Origin: Cristatella mucedo
Taxonomy: Eukaryota; Bryozoa; Phylactolaemata; Cristatellidae
DNA: 64,000 bases
NCBI GenBank assembly: GCA_009760855.2
Contig: WPIO01000110.1
Coordinates: forward strand, 257,501 to 321,500
Reading direction: 5' to 3'
In this document: one piece after another, positions 1 through 11,668 of the stretch
Position numbering within the stretch: position 1 is the stretch's first letter
Layout of the letters: each line of letters starts with the position of its first letter
Program-made: the position numbers and the translations under genes
The notes under the pieces: generated by a model
What the model was told of the DNA's origin: nothing
Database searches by the model: none
Seen by the model: the letters and a program-made list of their open reading frames with translations, nothing else

Positions 1-187
1 GCCTTCTGACGTACAATAAGGCCTCTCTGCCATAGTTACCGGCTACATAAAATAGGCAAAAGGCGTTTGGGAATTTCCCACCAAGCGACTACCGATTTTT
101 GCTTGCACCACTGACGGCGTTTCAAAGAATTTTCTTTTTTTGCACTTTCTGGACAGTAGCAGTTCAACTGATGCCGTTCATACTTAC

Positions 188-377
188 ATATACTGATAAC
201 AGCTGAGGGAATGCCGAAAGTTGATGAACTGGCGATCTGAACCAGGCTTACCGACACTGCCACGCCAATAAAACCCATCAATATAAAAACGACGCCAAAG
301 CTGATTAGTATGCCCTGGCAGCGTCGCGTCTGACAGCATTCCCAGGCGGTCCATCTCGCTTTCGGTGGCTCCTCCAT
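188..377 (-). CDS. First coding exon of a candidate membrane-protein gene (gene C)
   Basis: Reads leftward from an ATG at 377 in a good translation-start context (G at -3, G at +4) to a strong splice donor GTAAGT at 187-182, leaving 63 codons plus one base (phase-1 intron). The peptide begins MEEPPKARW, has a CC pair at residues 14-15, a basic RR then C, and one long hydrophobic segment at about residues 22-45. This fits a short cytoplasmic N-terminus, possible palmitoylation cysteines and a membrane anchor. The frame runs on past the donor only into low-quality sequence. It matches the exon at 48,596-48,833 in CC position, membrane segment, intron phase and the pattern G-V, GF, AV before the donor. 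The frame upstream of the ATG has a stop, so this is probably the true start. Downstream exons would lie left of the window. Function unknown. Confidence 0.6.
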
Positions 378-720
378 TTCCGGTATACGCAACGGCTGAT
401 GCTATATCGTCCCATATGACATTGTGTCGCTCGATGTCGTAGATTCAGCCAGAGTGGCTTCACCGGTGGTTCGCTCAACTACGGCTCAGCAGCGAGTGCA
501 GCTGAGCTGCAGCAGTGCACCTTTGAGCTGGTCCATTCACAAAAACGGTCGACTATTATACCGATTTGAGCTCCTGGAGCTGACGTTTAGCAGCAACGAG
601 CAGGTGCAGCGGCTGCGGCTGCCTGTGCAAGCATGCCCGTCGGGCGTCAAGCTCTCACAGACCAGTCGCATTGCATTGGCTAGCACAGAGGCTCAATAGA
701 TCCGCCCAGCCTCCTGAAGA
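378..720. other. GC-richer sequence upstream of the 188-377 exon
   Basis: This stretch is richer in G+C than its surroundings and lies directly upstream of the leftward exon start at 377, so it could be 5' leader or promoter. No TATA box or other defined element stands out. An open frame on the plus strand here starts with GTG and has no recognisable content; I do not call it a gene. Confidence 0.25.
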
Positions 721-3148
721 TTCTTCCCGTCATGGCGTGATGAATGAGGTGCTTAAGCACCATTGTTAGCTGGCCAAGTAGACCGCCAGGGGCTCAGCTG
801 CTCCCGGTCCGAGGTTTCTGCTTTGTCATTGCACTCTAGTCAGCTATCTCGCCAGCGCCTTTTTTGTAGGCAAGCAAGTAGCCCATTTCGTCGCAGGCTG
901 CAGTAGTTTGTGCACGTATTTGATCTAGGTGTCGGGTTGTCCTCTTGTTTTGAAGCAGAGAACTGATCGACGGAAATACTCAAGCAACGACGTCCAATGC
1001 AGATGCGTAGCTGTCATACTTGTTTAAACATTCGAGAGTGGTCAAGTGATTTGGGCTAGCTTCGCTGACCATTTTGACTGGTCTTGCCTAAGCCGGCACG
1101 GTACGCTTTAGATTAAGACATGGGTTAAATCTGCTTCCAGCAGCAGCACTGGGTGGCAGCGGAACATCTCAAAACAGGTCAGTAAGCAAGTGAGAGTTAA
1201 AAGAAGCATGGTTACTTGGGAAACTGCAGGCCCGGAAACTCAGCATACCAGTCCCTTTCAGCATGATTCCTTTGATGAGCGACCAACGATCCATAGCTAG
1301 CCTCATTTTTTGACTATCAGCCAAAACAATGACTTTACAAAGAAGTCCCATCTTCATCTTAACGCGAGGAAAAGCTGAAGGGGTAATATGTAATCCGGGG
1401 GGAAAGTCGGCAGCTTTTTCTTTTGCTTAATTATGTAGACGAATGCCAGCGTCGAATAGGGGAAAAGGAGGCATGACCAATCGTTAAATGAAGCAAAGGA
1501 AACTCGCAGCGCTGGGAAGAGGGGAGCTCATCGCCTTAGGATCGGGACCAGCTGCCCGAGCTCAGGTAGGCTAACGGCTTCAATGCTGGCGGGTGGTGCA
1601 TCCGTGCATCGGTGACTGTGCATAAGCGAAGAGAAAGGATGCGGAGGTGATGAGAGTTTGAGCTAAGGCCAGCCCCCTCCCGAATAATGACTGTATTAAC
1701 TTAACAGGCGGTCAGTATAAATCCGATTAATATATTGGAAAAAGAATTCCTCCTATCCTCAGAATAATTGTTACACACCGAGAGCACTGGCTTCTGCATC
1801 ACGAGCCTAATTCCTAAACATAGCACTCCTAGCTGCGCTAGTCCTACCCGGCAAAATCTATTACTGGTAGTCCATGAACATCGTTTCCCACCTGGCTTGC
1901 CCATTATAGGTGTGGCAACCCGAATATGGCGCGCCCACAGTAGCTGAGCACGGCAGCAATCAAGTTCTCCTTCCAACTTGGCTCAAATTTTGTCGGAAAG
2001 AAAGGCAAATGAATCGAATTTAATGTACATTTACACAAAAATGATTACTCAAAGGGATTCAGAATTGTGTGGAAGTAATAGATTCACAGCTACATGTGTA
2101 TAATACAAATCTCTTTCTCGGTAAAACCCCAGTGTCCAGTCATATTTTTATTACACTCTCGTTGCTAACAAAGTTCAAAGTCAAGTATATTCTAGTGAAA
2201 GCACTCAATTCCATCGCCCGAGTAGGCCCTCCGTGTTTTCCCTGGGAATTTCAAGAAAAGCTACAGGTTTGTGCCCTTTAAAGTAATTTATTCTGACTAT
2301 TTTATATTTATACTTAAGAAAGTTTAAAAATTCTGTCCCTGGTTATCAGCCACGTGATGCCAAAGAGGGCCTAAATTTGTTGCAATCAAACACTTCCGAG
2401 TCACTTTCTCCATCATCTTCAGTGTCTTTGCGATTCGTAAAGTTCTAAGGTCTTCCTTCTCTCTGTGTTCCTGCGCCAGTATTGACTCAGAACTTTATTT
2501 CATATAGTTGTGGAATAAAATTCCAGAAGAACTTTAAGAAACACAACTATTATCTACAGTTGTGTCTCGTCAAGTTCTCAAAAAGGTAAACCTTGACGAG
2601 TAACTACACCACTGTAACTGAAGAAGCGCCTTCGAGGGTTTTACCATCCACAACCACATTGTGCTTTACATCCCTACAGAGAATTCGGTGCCCTGTGTCC
2701 TTTCCCAAATTTTATAGTCCGACGAGACTCAAGGCTGTCCCATGCGTACATTAAAAAGAAATTGCTGAAATCGCCATGGATTCCTGAAAGGAATGACGAT
2801 ATTTTGAAGTCTCCATAGACCTACCAGTCAAACTTGACATACCCCTTCACCTATTCTTCAGGCCTCCCTGCACTCTTTTAACGTCTGCTTTTACAAATAG
2901 GGTTTTCAGTAAGCACGTTTTGTTGCAATTGAGCGATGCCTATTTAGTACCGATTACACTAATTCCTTATCCAGCCATTACGGTTCCTGCTCCAATGCTG
3001 CCCACCGGCTATGCTGTTATCTGAGAGATTCTGAAGTTTCCCATTCAGTGCTTGCTTCAGGACTGTACATTTCTCACAAACAGGCAGTTTAGGCACTATT
3101 ACATATATTTTAAATTTGCTGAAGAGCTCTAGAAAACCACAAAAGAGA
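721..3148. other. No recognisable gene
   Basis: About 2.4 kb in which I see no conserved protein, LINE match or RNA gene. Short open frames exist on both strands (for example 1,701-1,976 minus) but none has convincing composition, splice sites or similarity to the rest of the window. Confidence 0.5.
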
Positions 3149-3164
3149 AGAGAGAGAGAGAGAG
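3149..3164. repeat. (AG)n microsatellite
   Basis: Eight AG units in a row in otherwise non-repetitive sequence. Confidence 0.9.
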
Positions 3165-3210
3165 CTATGCTAAGAGAAGGATTGTGTTTCCTATACGAAG
3201 CAGCACAGCG

Positions 3211-3412
3211 TCAAGGATCTTGGAAGAACTGACTATGAATATGCACCTGCCACTGTAGACACAAGCAATTTTTACAGCCTCGAATTGACCGATCTGGTTT
3301 TTCCAGAAGTACCGGGATTTTCGCCGACTGAGGAATGGAAACTAGTGAAACGTTTTCAGAAATGTTACTATCACACTTTGATGAAACAATTCTTGTTATT
3401 GAGGCTACAAAG
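3211..3412 (-). CDS. Weak candidate 3' exon
   Basis: On the minus strand an open frame of 66 codons ends in TGA at 3,213-3,211. A possible acceptor (TTTCAG) just above 3,412 would open it in phase 2, the same phase as the better supported last exons at 20,862-21,144 and 39,249-39,771. It lacks the PPxY-type tail seen in those exons and has no other recognisable motif. It is given only because it fits the reading direction and phase of the leftward gene array; a chance frame is at least as likely. Confidence 0.18.
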
Positions 3413-4750
3413 CTGAAACTCAGCATTCAATTCAGTAAAACGAGTACTCTTATCAGATCGCGGGTACATTCGCAGCTCAGGACGGATAACTATGGCTTTC
3501 TCTTCTTAGTCGTGTTTTTAGTTGTATTTGGGACGGCTATATGCTGATAGCTTCCTGATAATTGCTGCACTTACGACAATAAATGGAGTACTATGCATAT
3601 GTGGAAAATAAGAGCTCAACGCAAATACAATTGTGTTGATGAGTCAAGCAAGATTCAAGTACGTTTTGGGTGGCAAGCTCTTGTCAGTTTGACGTCTGGA
3701 AGATACAGCAGCAGCAGCTTAGACCGTACCAAAGATTTTGCTTGAGTGATTGGCTCCCAACTATTGGTGGGCCCTATAAAAACTATCCTAGGAACAGTAT
3801 CCCAGAAATAGCATCCAAGAAATTGTATCATAAAAGTAATATCCTTCAGGACTCTCTCATCTGTTCCTTTCCGGGCCCCACGAAGAACTGGGATGCGGTG
3901 CAATGAACTGCGATGAAGGTACCATTTCGGCAATAGGCATCACGAAAACTGCTGTTTATATTAAAAATCATAGTCAGAAGTGGACCAGATTTTTCCTAAC
4001 CAATTTTACGCAATTTTACTCGCACGTTCTGGCACACTGGTTCATGACTTCGATGACCCGGCCCAGCTACACCGTCTATATATTTTTAACTAGGTCACAG
4101 CTGTTACTTATGAAATGGCTGTTGTGCGACCGCGGGATGTATCTTGAGTTATTGAGGAAAAGTGTTTCAAATTCAATCGACAAAAGTCTCCGTCAAAAAA
4201 AAACTCCGGTGCCCATTTAAGTTTTCATTCAGTGATATCGATTGACCTTGTCGAGCGAGCCGCTCAAAACAGTGTTCCAGTTTACCCTCTACATTTCATC
4301 GCATTGCTTGCAAGCCTGTTCATACTATGGCCTCCACTAGCAAGGGGCAGCCAGGCTAGCTGAATATTCTCACTGCAATTCGCCTGCCGCTTCGTCAATA
4401 GCTGTAGCACAACTGAGGGTTTGATTGTACACTATATTGGAAAGCATTGCTGGTTTGCCCACAATATTCAATTTAACTGCACATGTCCGTTCAAATTATA
4501 TGGTATTTAATTTCGCCAATCGTCGGAGGTCATGGCATTTTAAAGGGAATGCTCAAGCTCGTGCAATTTAATAAGTAAACCCGGGACACTGTTTTATTTC
4601 ATGTAAAATCAAACCGTATTTTCACATTGCCTGTTTATGTAATAGCAGCTGTATCGCAGCTCGAACATTTTGGGTAGACGGGGCCAATTTAGGCTAGTTA
4701 CGGAACCAAAATAGCTCAGCTGTTTGTAGAAATGATAGATTCTTAGCATT

Positions 4751-5140
4751 TTAAATATCTTTATAGGTCAGCTGGCTCGAGCCATTAGGACCCACATAGT
4801 TCGTGCGCACCTGCACAATTTGAAATACAGTTAGTGGAAAGTTAGTGGAAACATTTGGCAAATTGTTCTTTTTAATAAATTGGGGCCTAAGCCCAGTTAC
4901 AGGAAACTTTTTTTGAGATTGCAGCTTTATCATAGCTTGAAATTGTAGGGGTGCACGCTCAACCTGGCCATTGGAAACTATTTGGCCAAAAGGTGCATGC
5001 TGAATCGCTTGAAATTTAACGGGTAAATCAATGATTCTGTTCTCTTTAATGCGCAATTGATACCCCAGTTTCACGACTCCTGTTGTGGATATAGCAGACA
5101 GCAGCTGTTTGGCAGTGCAAAAATACAGCAGGCATAACAT
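4751..5140 (-). CDS. Hypothetical protein, 129 codons
   Basis: An uninterrupted leftward frame from a true ATG at 5,140 to TAA, unusually long for this AT-rich region outside the LINEs. The N-terminus (MLCLLYFCTAKQLLSA) resembles a short signal peptide. The rest is polar and rich in Q, V and K, with two similar segments (KFQAIQ and QFQAMIK) about 30 residues apart that hint at an internal duplication. I do not recognise a family. It could be a single-exon gene, a first exon with an unrecognised donor, a decayed repeat, or a chance frame. No promoter or poly(A) signal is clear. Confidence 0.3.
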   Translation of the reverse strand: MLCLLYFCTAKQLLSAISTTGVVKLGYQLRIKENRIIDLPVKFQAIQHAPFGQIVSNGQVERAPLQFQAMIKLQSQKKFPVTGLRPQFIKKNNLPNVSTNFPLTVFQIVQVRTNYVGPNGSSQLTYKDI

Positions 5141-5536
5141 AGGAAAATAACATAGGAGCCAATAACATAAGAATTTACAGACGCTAAATCATCTTATTAT
5201 AGGATTTCTAAGCCTAGACTACTTCTTTCTATTACTTTGAAATCCAAACCGCAGTTGCAAGATGCCTGTTGATGAAACTGCAGCTCCAACTTAGTTTAAG
5301 TATGGATATTTTCTTGCTGGGGCCATTATAGGCCATTTCATAGGAGTTTTTGTTTGAGGGTTTAGGGGGCTTCTCAGAAGAAAACTATTAAGTCTTGGGT
5401 CCAGAGTGCTATCGATAATCGTAGACGGCCAAAAGATAGAGATCATGGCAGCAGAGACTGGCTTTAGGTAGACATTACGGATCATTAAGGAACGAAAGAA
5501 GAATAAAATCCAGGGAATGTCACCTAGGGAACTTAC

Positions 5537-5712
5537 TCTTGGCTTATGTCATTCTTGCTAACAAAGAAGTTTGCTATATCTATGGCGGATAGACCAGGCA
5601 CTGGTAGTGATGAATTGGTATGATTTCGAAAAATCCTCGTCTTCATATCGATTGACAGCAAGTCCAGATTTCTATGGGCTTTCTCCAGCTTGCACTTAGT
5701 ATTCCACCCTAG
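5537..5712 (-). CDS. Exon-like open frame ending at a GTAAGT donor
   Basis: A leftward open frame of about 58 codons ends at a consensus donor GTAAGT (5,536-5,531), in phase 2. The peptide is polar and contains an NHTNSS segment (possible N-glycosylation) and the stretch ANFFVSKNDISQE. It could be an exon of the leftward gene array, because a phase-2 donor would match the phase-2 last exons. However, FFVSKxxxI also resembles the linker between endonuclease and RT in CR1-like LINEs, so it may be an old LINE remnant. Confidence 0.2.
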
Positions 5713-6544
5713 TTAAACATTTACCTTAAGTCATAGCTTATCTTGGACAGGGCTCACAGTTAGATTGTAGCTTACAGTCATATAGCTCTCACAAAAATTG
5801 GTGTCGAGTTTTAGCATTCCTCAAAGGAGAGCAGATCAACTAGCAGATTAAGCTGAAGCCTCTGGAAGATAGATTTCGGCTAATAGCTTCACTACTGAGG
5901 TTCAACAGTGCTTGATAGTCGAAGACAATTTCTTAAATGTTTCAATTTGTCATTTTTGTATGACCAAATAAATTGCGTGTAATTTTGGTTGATTAGTCGT
6001 TACTTCTGAAATAAAAACAGTAAGACCTGGCGAAGTTTTAATTTAACTACGAGGAATCGATTAATTTAAAGCTATTCACCGTCCCGGTCATAAAATAAAG
6101 GTTTTTGGGACTACAGGAGCATTTCTTACTTCTGAAGAAAGAGCATTGAGGAGTTAACACATACTAACCGGAGAAGCAGATTGAGCTACTTTTGTACTAA
6201 GAAGAGATAGCGTGTGCTTCTACAGACTAAAATGATCTTTTTAGAGCAAAAGAATCTGTCGTCTCACGAACTTATTGGTTGAAATAAATTTCACTGCAAA
6301 TACGCCAATATGGCTAAGGCTACCGGTTACACATTATAGTGTGGTACAGTTTCGTCTTTCACAAAAGCTTTGTGAATGACTGAAATATTTAACTTTGTAA
6401 CGCTTGGTTTAGTTGTAGATATATTTAGAAAATCCTACCTGATTCTAGCGCACCATATAATTGAACTGAGTGCAGACACTGTGGGCTTCATAATTTCTAG
6501 CATACGTTTTACGCACGTATATTTGCGTGTCAGTTCCGTAGTGA

Positions 6545-6880
6545 ATGCTACTAATGTACAAATATAAGCTGTATTCTAAATTTCAGACGAAGAGTGGCGA
6601 ATTTGAGTTGCAAACTCTTCCTCTAGCTAATGTAATCGTGGGCACTATGTCAGATTTTATTTGTATAGAGATCACAGACAGCTGTATCTCTGTTTCGATT
6701 CATCCGGACCTTCATGCACATTTAGTTCACTTAAATTCATCACCACGTGTACTGGTGACGTTTAAATTCGGTTGGTCGAATATTTATTCAAACTATGATA
6801 TGAACACACGAAAAAAATTAATGCGTGCTAATCTAGTGCAATTCACGAATTCAAAAGTATTGCATCTTGAATACAATTAA
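6545..6880 (+). CDS. Hypothetical open frame, 111 codons
   Basis: A rightward frame from ATG to TAA. A good acceptor-like TTTCAG at about 6,583-6,588 falls inside it, so the real coding part, if any, may begin there with TKSGEFELQTL. No domain is recognised; the middle is weakly hydrophobic and beta-like. It lies just upstream of a family A LINE in the same orientation and does not match that LINE. A chance frame is possible. Confidence 0.22.
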   Translation: MLLMYKYKLYSKFQTKSGEFELQTLPLANVIVGTMSDFICIEITDSCISVSIHPDLHAHLVHLNSSPRVLVTFKFGWSNIYSNYDMNTRKKLMRANLVQFTNSKVLHLEYN

Positions 6881-6939
6881 TGGTGTCTTGTTTCGAACGG
6901 ATTTTTAAATAGATGAATGCATCAGGTTCGCAGTGAAGT

Positions 6940-7950
6940 CTTGTTGCACCTTTTCTTTGATCCCTCCCAATCTTTGAGCACTTTGAATTCTCTCAGCTCA
7001 CTTGCTGCACGTATTAATGACATCCGCCGATCGATGGCAGCCAAGTTTGTTTCAACTAAATGATGACCAAAACTAACTGATTAGTTTTTGGCAAAACTAT
7101 TGTGATTCAGAAATTGGAAAGGCTGACGCTCAAAGTTGGCTCTGCCAGCACATCTCTTGTTAAATCAGCTCGAAATCTAGGTGTCATGTTCCAAAGTGAC
7201 CTCTCGTTAGAAGACAACATCAGCTCCACAATCAAGTCTGCCTACTTGCAGATAAATAACATTGCTAAAATTCAGGCTTCTTTGCGTCTAAGTTGGTCCA
7301 TGCATTTGTGACATCCCGTCTTGACTTCTGTAACTTACTGCTTGCTGGCCCACCAGCATGGGCACTCAGGCGCTGACAGCTGATGCAAAACTCTGCAGCT
7401 AGGCTTGTCTGTCGTGAGCATCTTGGTTGCCACATCACATCACTTCTCGCCGACCTGCACTGGCTCCCAGTCAAGCAACGGATTGACTTCAAGGTTTTGC
7501 CGCTCACTTTTAGGTCACTTCATTCTTTCGCTCCAGCCTATCTCTCAGATATACTACCCCATCAGGCCAAGCATCGTACCACCTGCTTTTCGGAATCCAA
7601 CAGTCTACCAATACCTCGTACAAACCTCAAATCATTTGGAGATCATGCATTTAGTTCGTATGCTCCCACAGCCTGGAACTTCCTCCCGACTTGCGTCAGA
7701 ACATCCCCTGACCTGACCACATTTAAAAGGAACCTAAAACACACACCTATTTAGGACAGCATTTAGTGGGTCCCTGCGATTCATCCTTCATGTGCTTATG
7801 CGTGCTGACACTGTGCATGCTGCTACTAACCACATTTTCATGCTGACCCTGTGCCGTAGATAGATAATTCTTAGCGTGCAGATTGCGTTTACCATGTAAG
7901 CAATTACTTTAACGCGTTAGTTAAATTTTCTGGGGCCAACGTCATTCCTT
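6940..7950 (+). mobile_element. Family A CR1/L2-like LINE, fragment
   Basis: A 5'-truncated rightward copy beginning in the RT palm region (remnants of the FDPSQ segment near 6,960) and continuing through LERLTLKVGSAS, the LDFCN region and the conserved C-terminal part (DLHWLPVKQRIDFKV; SFAPAYLSDILPHQAKHR; SYAPTAWNFLPTCVRT). Several frameshifts break the frame. The 3' untranslated part ends with a degraded version of the family tail near 7,930 and lacks the (ATT)n run. The RT catalytic core is missing. Confidence 0.9.
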
Positions 7951-8070
7951 TTTACAGTAATAGCCGAGCATACATTTTGCAGACAGTTAAGTGGAGCTTG
8001 CTAGCGGTAAGGAAAGGTTTATGGTAGAATGACATCAGCCATACTTACCACTTACTCGTAGGGTCTCTAC

Positions 8071-8240
8071 TCATAGGTGATACAGTTCACGTAGGTTGGT
8101 ATTGGTCATGATTTCATAATTGGCCTTTAAATTTTCGGGTTTCCCTAGCCTTTTTGACGGAATATTACGTGCATACTTTTTTAGCATATCATTAGCCTCA
8201 GATAAAAATTTCAGCGAGCGACTCAACAAAGTAAAAAGGT
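8071..8240 (-). CDS. Candidate exon of the leftward gene array
   Basis: A pyrimidine-rich acceptor (CACATATTCAG) just above 8,240 opens a leftward frame of 55 codons in phase 1 that ends in TGA at 8,073-8,071. The peptide is helical and charged (DLFTLLSRSLKFLSEANDM followed by LKKYARN), unlike junk translation. It weakly resembles the candidate exon at 44,703-44,810: both have L, E/N, LKK and N-S spaced similarly. Phase 1 would suit splicing from a first exon of the 188-377 or 48,596-48,833 type. Two GTAAGT donors lie just downstream (8,042-8,053), after the stop. It could be a last exon, an exon of another gene, or chance. Confidence 0.3.
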
Positions 8241-8582
8241 CTGAATATGTGGTAAGTGTGAGAGGTTTACTTAGCCAACTCAAAGTCTATGCGACTTTCT
8301 ATGGGCATACGGAAACCAGCACACTTAATGTCAGACAGCAAGGAGAATTTAAACAGCCTGACTACAACAGAAGGGCTCGCAATTAGAATTGAAACGACAA
8401 TTCTGGTGTGGAAATTAAACAGCATTCATGACAACTGGAAGGGCTGTAATACAGTCAGCAGAAAGAGAAAATACTTTGTTACATTATTGCTGTGGAAGTA
8501 AGGGATTTGCTGAAAACAGTAGCTGCTGAGGAACGGTTATTAGTTGTATAAACGGAAAATCAAATATAACGTCCCTAAACGA

Positions 8583-10310
8583 GACTACTAGTAATAATAA
8601 TAGTACATTTGATATAGCGCCATCGGCGAACTCAATATCGTTCTAGGCACTTCATATTAGCTGCAGAAGAAGCAAAATTGAATGATCGGTAGTAACAAGC
8701 TTAATAAACAATAAGAATAACATGGTTAGGGGTGACGGGTGCAGGGTCAGCATGCAAAAATGGTTGATGGCAGTATGCAAAGTCCCAGTGTTTACTCGCA
8801 TAAGCACTCATTGAACAAATCACACAAAACGCAGAAAATTCTGTGAGTAATGCATGCGCTTTTAGTTTCTTTTCAAAGTTGGACAAGTCAGGACATGTCA
8901 TGATGCAAGTCTCGAGTGAATTCTAAGACTTCGGAGGTTACGAAATAAAAGCACGGTCTTCAAATAATTTGAGAATTGTACGAGGTATCAGTAAACAGTT
9001 AGACTCCTAGAAGCAGGTCGTATGATGCTTAGCCTAGTTTGGGAGTAGATCTGATAGTTGGACTGGTGCAAAAGAATGGAGAAACTTAAAAGTGAGTGAC
9101 AAAATATTGAAGTCGATGCGTCGGTTGACTGGGAACCTATGCGAGTCACCCAGAACTGTGGTGGGATAAGGAAACTGTGACACTCACGGCAGACAAGTCT
9201 GGTTGCAGACTTTTGCACAAGCTGTTAGTGCCTGAGTGCACAGGCCGGTAGACCAGCAGCAGTGAGTTAGGTCGAGAAGAAATGTCACAAATGCATGGAC
9301 GAATTGGGATGTGGAATCCCTGTCTAAGTGAGCCCAAATTCAGCTACATTTTCAGGCGAAAGTAGGCAGACTTGACTGTGGAGCCGATGTTTACTTCTTA
9401 TGAGAGGTCACTTATGAAAACAATTTCACCTAGATCTTTCACAGATTTATCAGGATATATGCTGGCGAAGCCGATCTTGAACTTAAGCCTTTCCAATTTC
9501 TGAATCACACTTGGTTTACCCATAACTAGTGAGTTAGTTTTATCATAATTATTTTTAGGAAGATTTGATGCCATCCATGTGCTGATGTCATCAATACAAG
9601 CAACAACGAAGTTTTGAGAATTCTGCATATTGAAGGACTGGGAGGGATCAAAGCAAAGGTACAACTGAGCGTCATCTGCAAAGAAGTGAAAGCCATGATG
9701 GTGCTTGGCAATCGTATTGCAAGAGGAAGAATGTAAACTGTGAAAAGATCTGGACCGAACACAGATCCCTGAGGTACCCCATATTTTTGAGGTTTCTTGA
9801 ATGATCATTGTCCATTCACATCAATACTCTGGAGTCTCCCACTGGGATAGGACCAGAACCATTGCAATGCAGTGACAGTGATGCCCAGGCGAGATGAGAG
9901 GCGCTCATCAAGAACTTGGTGATCGATAATATCACAAGCGGCCGAAAGATCGAGCGAAACCGACAGAGATACTCTTCCCATATCTGCATTCCTAAGTAGG
10001 TCGTTGTACACCCGAAACATCGCTTACTCTGTGGAGTGATTAGCTCTAAAAACAGACTGGAACGTACTAGCAAGGTTTTAAAGTTCATATAGGAGTTCAG
10101 CTGGTCTGCCTCGACTCTTTCCAGTGTCTTTTATAATAATGGTAGAAGGAAGACTGGGCAGAAGTAGCTCAAGTTCTCTTGGTCTAGTGCGGTTTTTTGA
10201 GTATTGGCCTGACTGCAGCCTTTTTGAGAGGTTCTGGGACATGACGAGGCATAATTGCTGGGTTACACCAAGTGTACACACAATCCATGTTCAGCTCAGA
10301 ACTCCTCCGA
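8583..10310 (-). mobile_element. Family A LINE, leftward copy with RT core
   Basis: Read leftward, this contains an RT palm (SLDLSAACDIIDHQVLDERL, then SSRLGI), the YxDD-type active site as FFADDAQLYLCFD, the MGKPSVIQKLERL segment, the degraded C-terminal domain, and the 3' tail with an ATT-type run at 8,583-8,600. The 5' end lies near 10,310 in the region before the palm. Many frameshifts and stops break the frame, so it is inactive. Confidence 0.9.
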
Positions 10311-10841
10311 AAACCGACGTTATTGCGAACGTCGTATATGGAAACCGATACGGATACGGCCTGTTTAAAGCTTATCTGCTTGTTTTTTTGACCGTAGGGC
10401 GTAAGAAACTACGTGTTTGTGTTCATTAAAAAACTTATCGCTTACGGCTGCTGGGTCACTTATGTTGGAGGCGGGTTTGATAGGTTTGTGGCTAGCAATC
10501 TATATGTTAGTTATTATCGTGCGTGCATATTATGATTTCGTTGTCGTAGTTCAAATTCGAGACTAGATGGGGCGCAAACGGTGCTGCAGTTCAGCTAGGC
10601 ATGACGTATCTGCCGTGGGCTGCTCTTGAGCGTCCGAGTAAGAGTTTCGCTTTCTGACTGTCAGCCGTTGCAGCTAATTTAGAAAAAGAGATGCCTTACT
10701 GAATCCTCTGAATGCTTTAGCCAACTTTTTGTGCTTATGTATTACCAGCTGTTGAAGCATGGTGGCATCTTGTAGGTATAGCAGCTAAAACTGTATTTCC
10801 GTATTTCCAACACGGCAGATCAAGAGGGCCGGGAATTTATT

Positions 10842-11668
10842 TAATAATAATAATAATAATATTGCACTTGATAAAGCGCCCTCAGAGAACTTAATATCTC
10901 TCTAGGCGCTTTACATTTGCTGCAAAGTGATATGCAATTGAATAGTAAGTAAAATCATGCTTGAAAAACAAACAAAAATAATAATATGGTTAGGGGTGAC
11001 ATGCACAGGGTCAGCATGCAAATGTGGTTAGTGGCAGCATGCACAGTGTCAGCACGCATAAGCACATCAAGGACGAATCACAGGGTCCCACTAAATGCTG
11101 TCCTAAATAGGTGTGTTTTTAAGTTTCTTTTAAATGTGGTCAGGTCATGGAATGTTCTGACGCATGTCGGGAGGGAGTTCCAGGCTTTGGGAGCATACGA
11201 GCTAAATGCACGGTCTCCAAAGGATTTAAGGTTTGTACGAGGTATTTCCAGACTGTTGGATTCCGAAAAGCGGATGGTACGATGCTTGGCCTGATGGGGT
11301 AGTATATCTGAAAGATATGCTGGAGCCATAGAATGAAGAGACCTACAAGTGAGCGACAAAACCTTGAAGTCAATCCGTTGCCTCACTGGTAGCCAGTGCA
11401 GGTGGGCGAGAAGTGGAGTAATGTGGCAACTGCGACGCTCACGACAGACAAGCCTAGCTGCAGATTTTCGCACCAGCTGCAATCGCCTGATCGCACATGC
11501 TGGTAGGCCAGTGAGCAGTGAGTTGCAGAAGTCGAGACGGGATGTCACGAATGTATGGACCAACTTGGACGTGGTATCCTTATCTAAGCCCTAATTTTAG
11601 CAATGTTATGAAGCTGAAAATAGGCAGATTTGACTGTGGAGCTGATGTGGTCGTCTATTTAGCCAGCC
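10842..11668 (-). mobile_element. Family A LINE, 5'-truncated leftward copy
   Basis: A clean 3' end: an (ATT)n run at 10,842-10,860 (plus strand TAATAATAAT), then the family stem-loop, the 3' untranslated region and the RT C-terminal domain. The copy starts abruptly near 11,668 at the segment following the DDHISS motif, a typical 5' truncation. It is one of the less decayed copies. Confidence 0.92.
11078..11563 (-). pseudogene. RT C-terminal domain of the 10.8-11.7 kb LINE
   Basis: A 161-codon open frame covering only the region after the RT palm: FVTSRLDFCNSLLTGLPACA, then LHWLPVRQRIDFKVLSL, PAYLSDILPHQAKHR, SYAPKAWNSLPTCVRT and a FRTAFSG terminus. This block is typical of CR1/L2-group ORF2 proteins after the RT. 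The absence of stops shows the copy is fairly young, but the catalytic part is missing, so it cannot encode a working enzyme. Confidence 0.85.

Noticed and set aside
424-699. Plus-strand 91-codon frame with an LSCSS...WSI stretch that looks slightly immunoglobulin-like
   Set aside because: It starts with GTG, has no splice sites or second Ig cysteine pattern, and lies in the probable 5' region of the leftward exon at 188-377.
1701-1976. Minus-strand 91-codon frame with CC near its start and a weakly hydrophobic middle, considered as another first exon of the array
   Set aside because: The hydrophobic segment is too weak, spacing does not fit, and there is no GTAAGT donor in the expected place.
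10315-10334. Small inverted repeat CGACGTT...AACGTCG
   Set aside because: Only a 7-bp stem; expected by chance in a window of this size.
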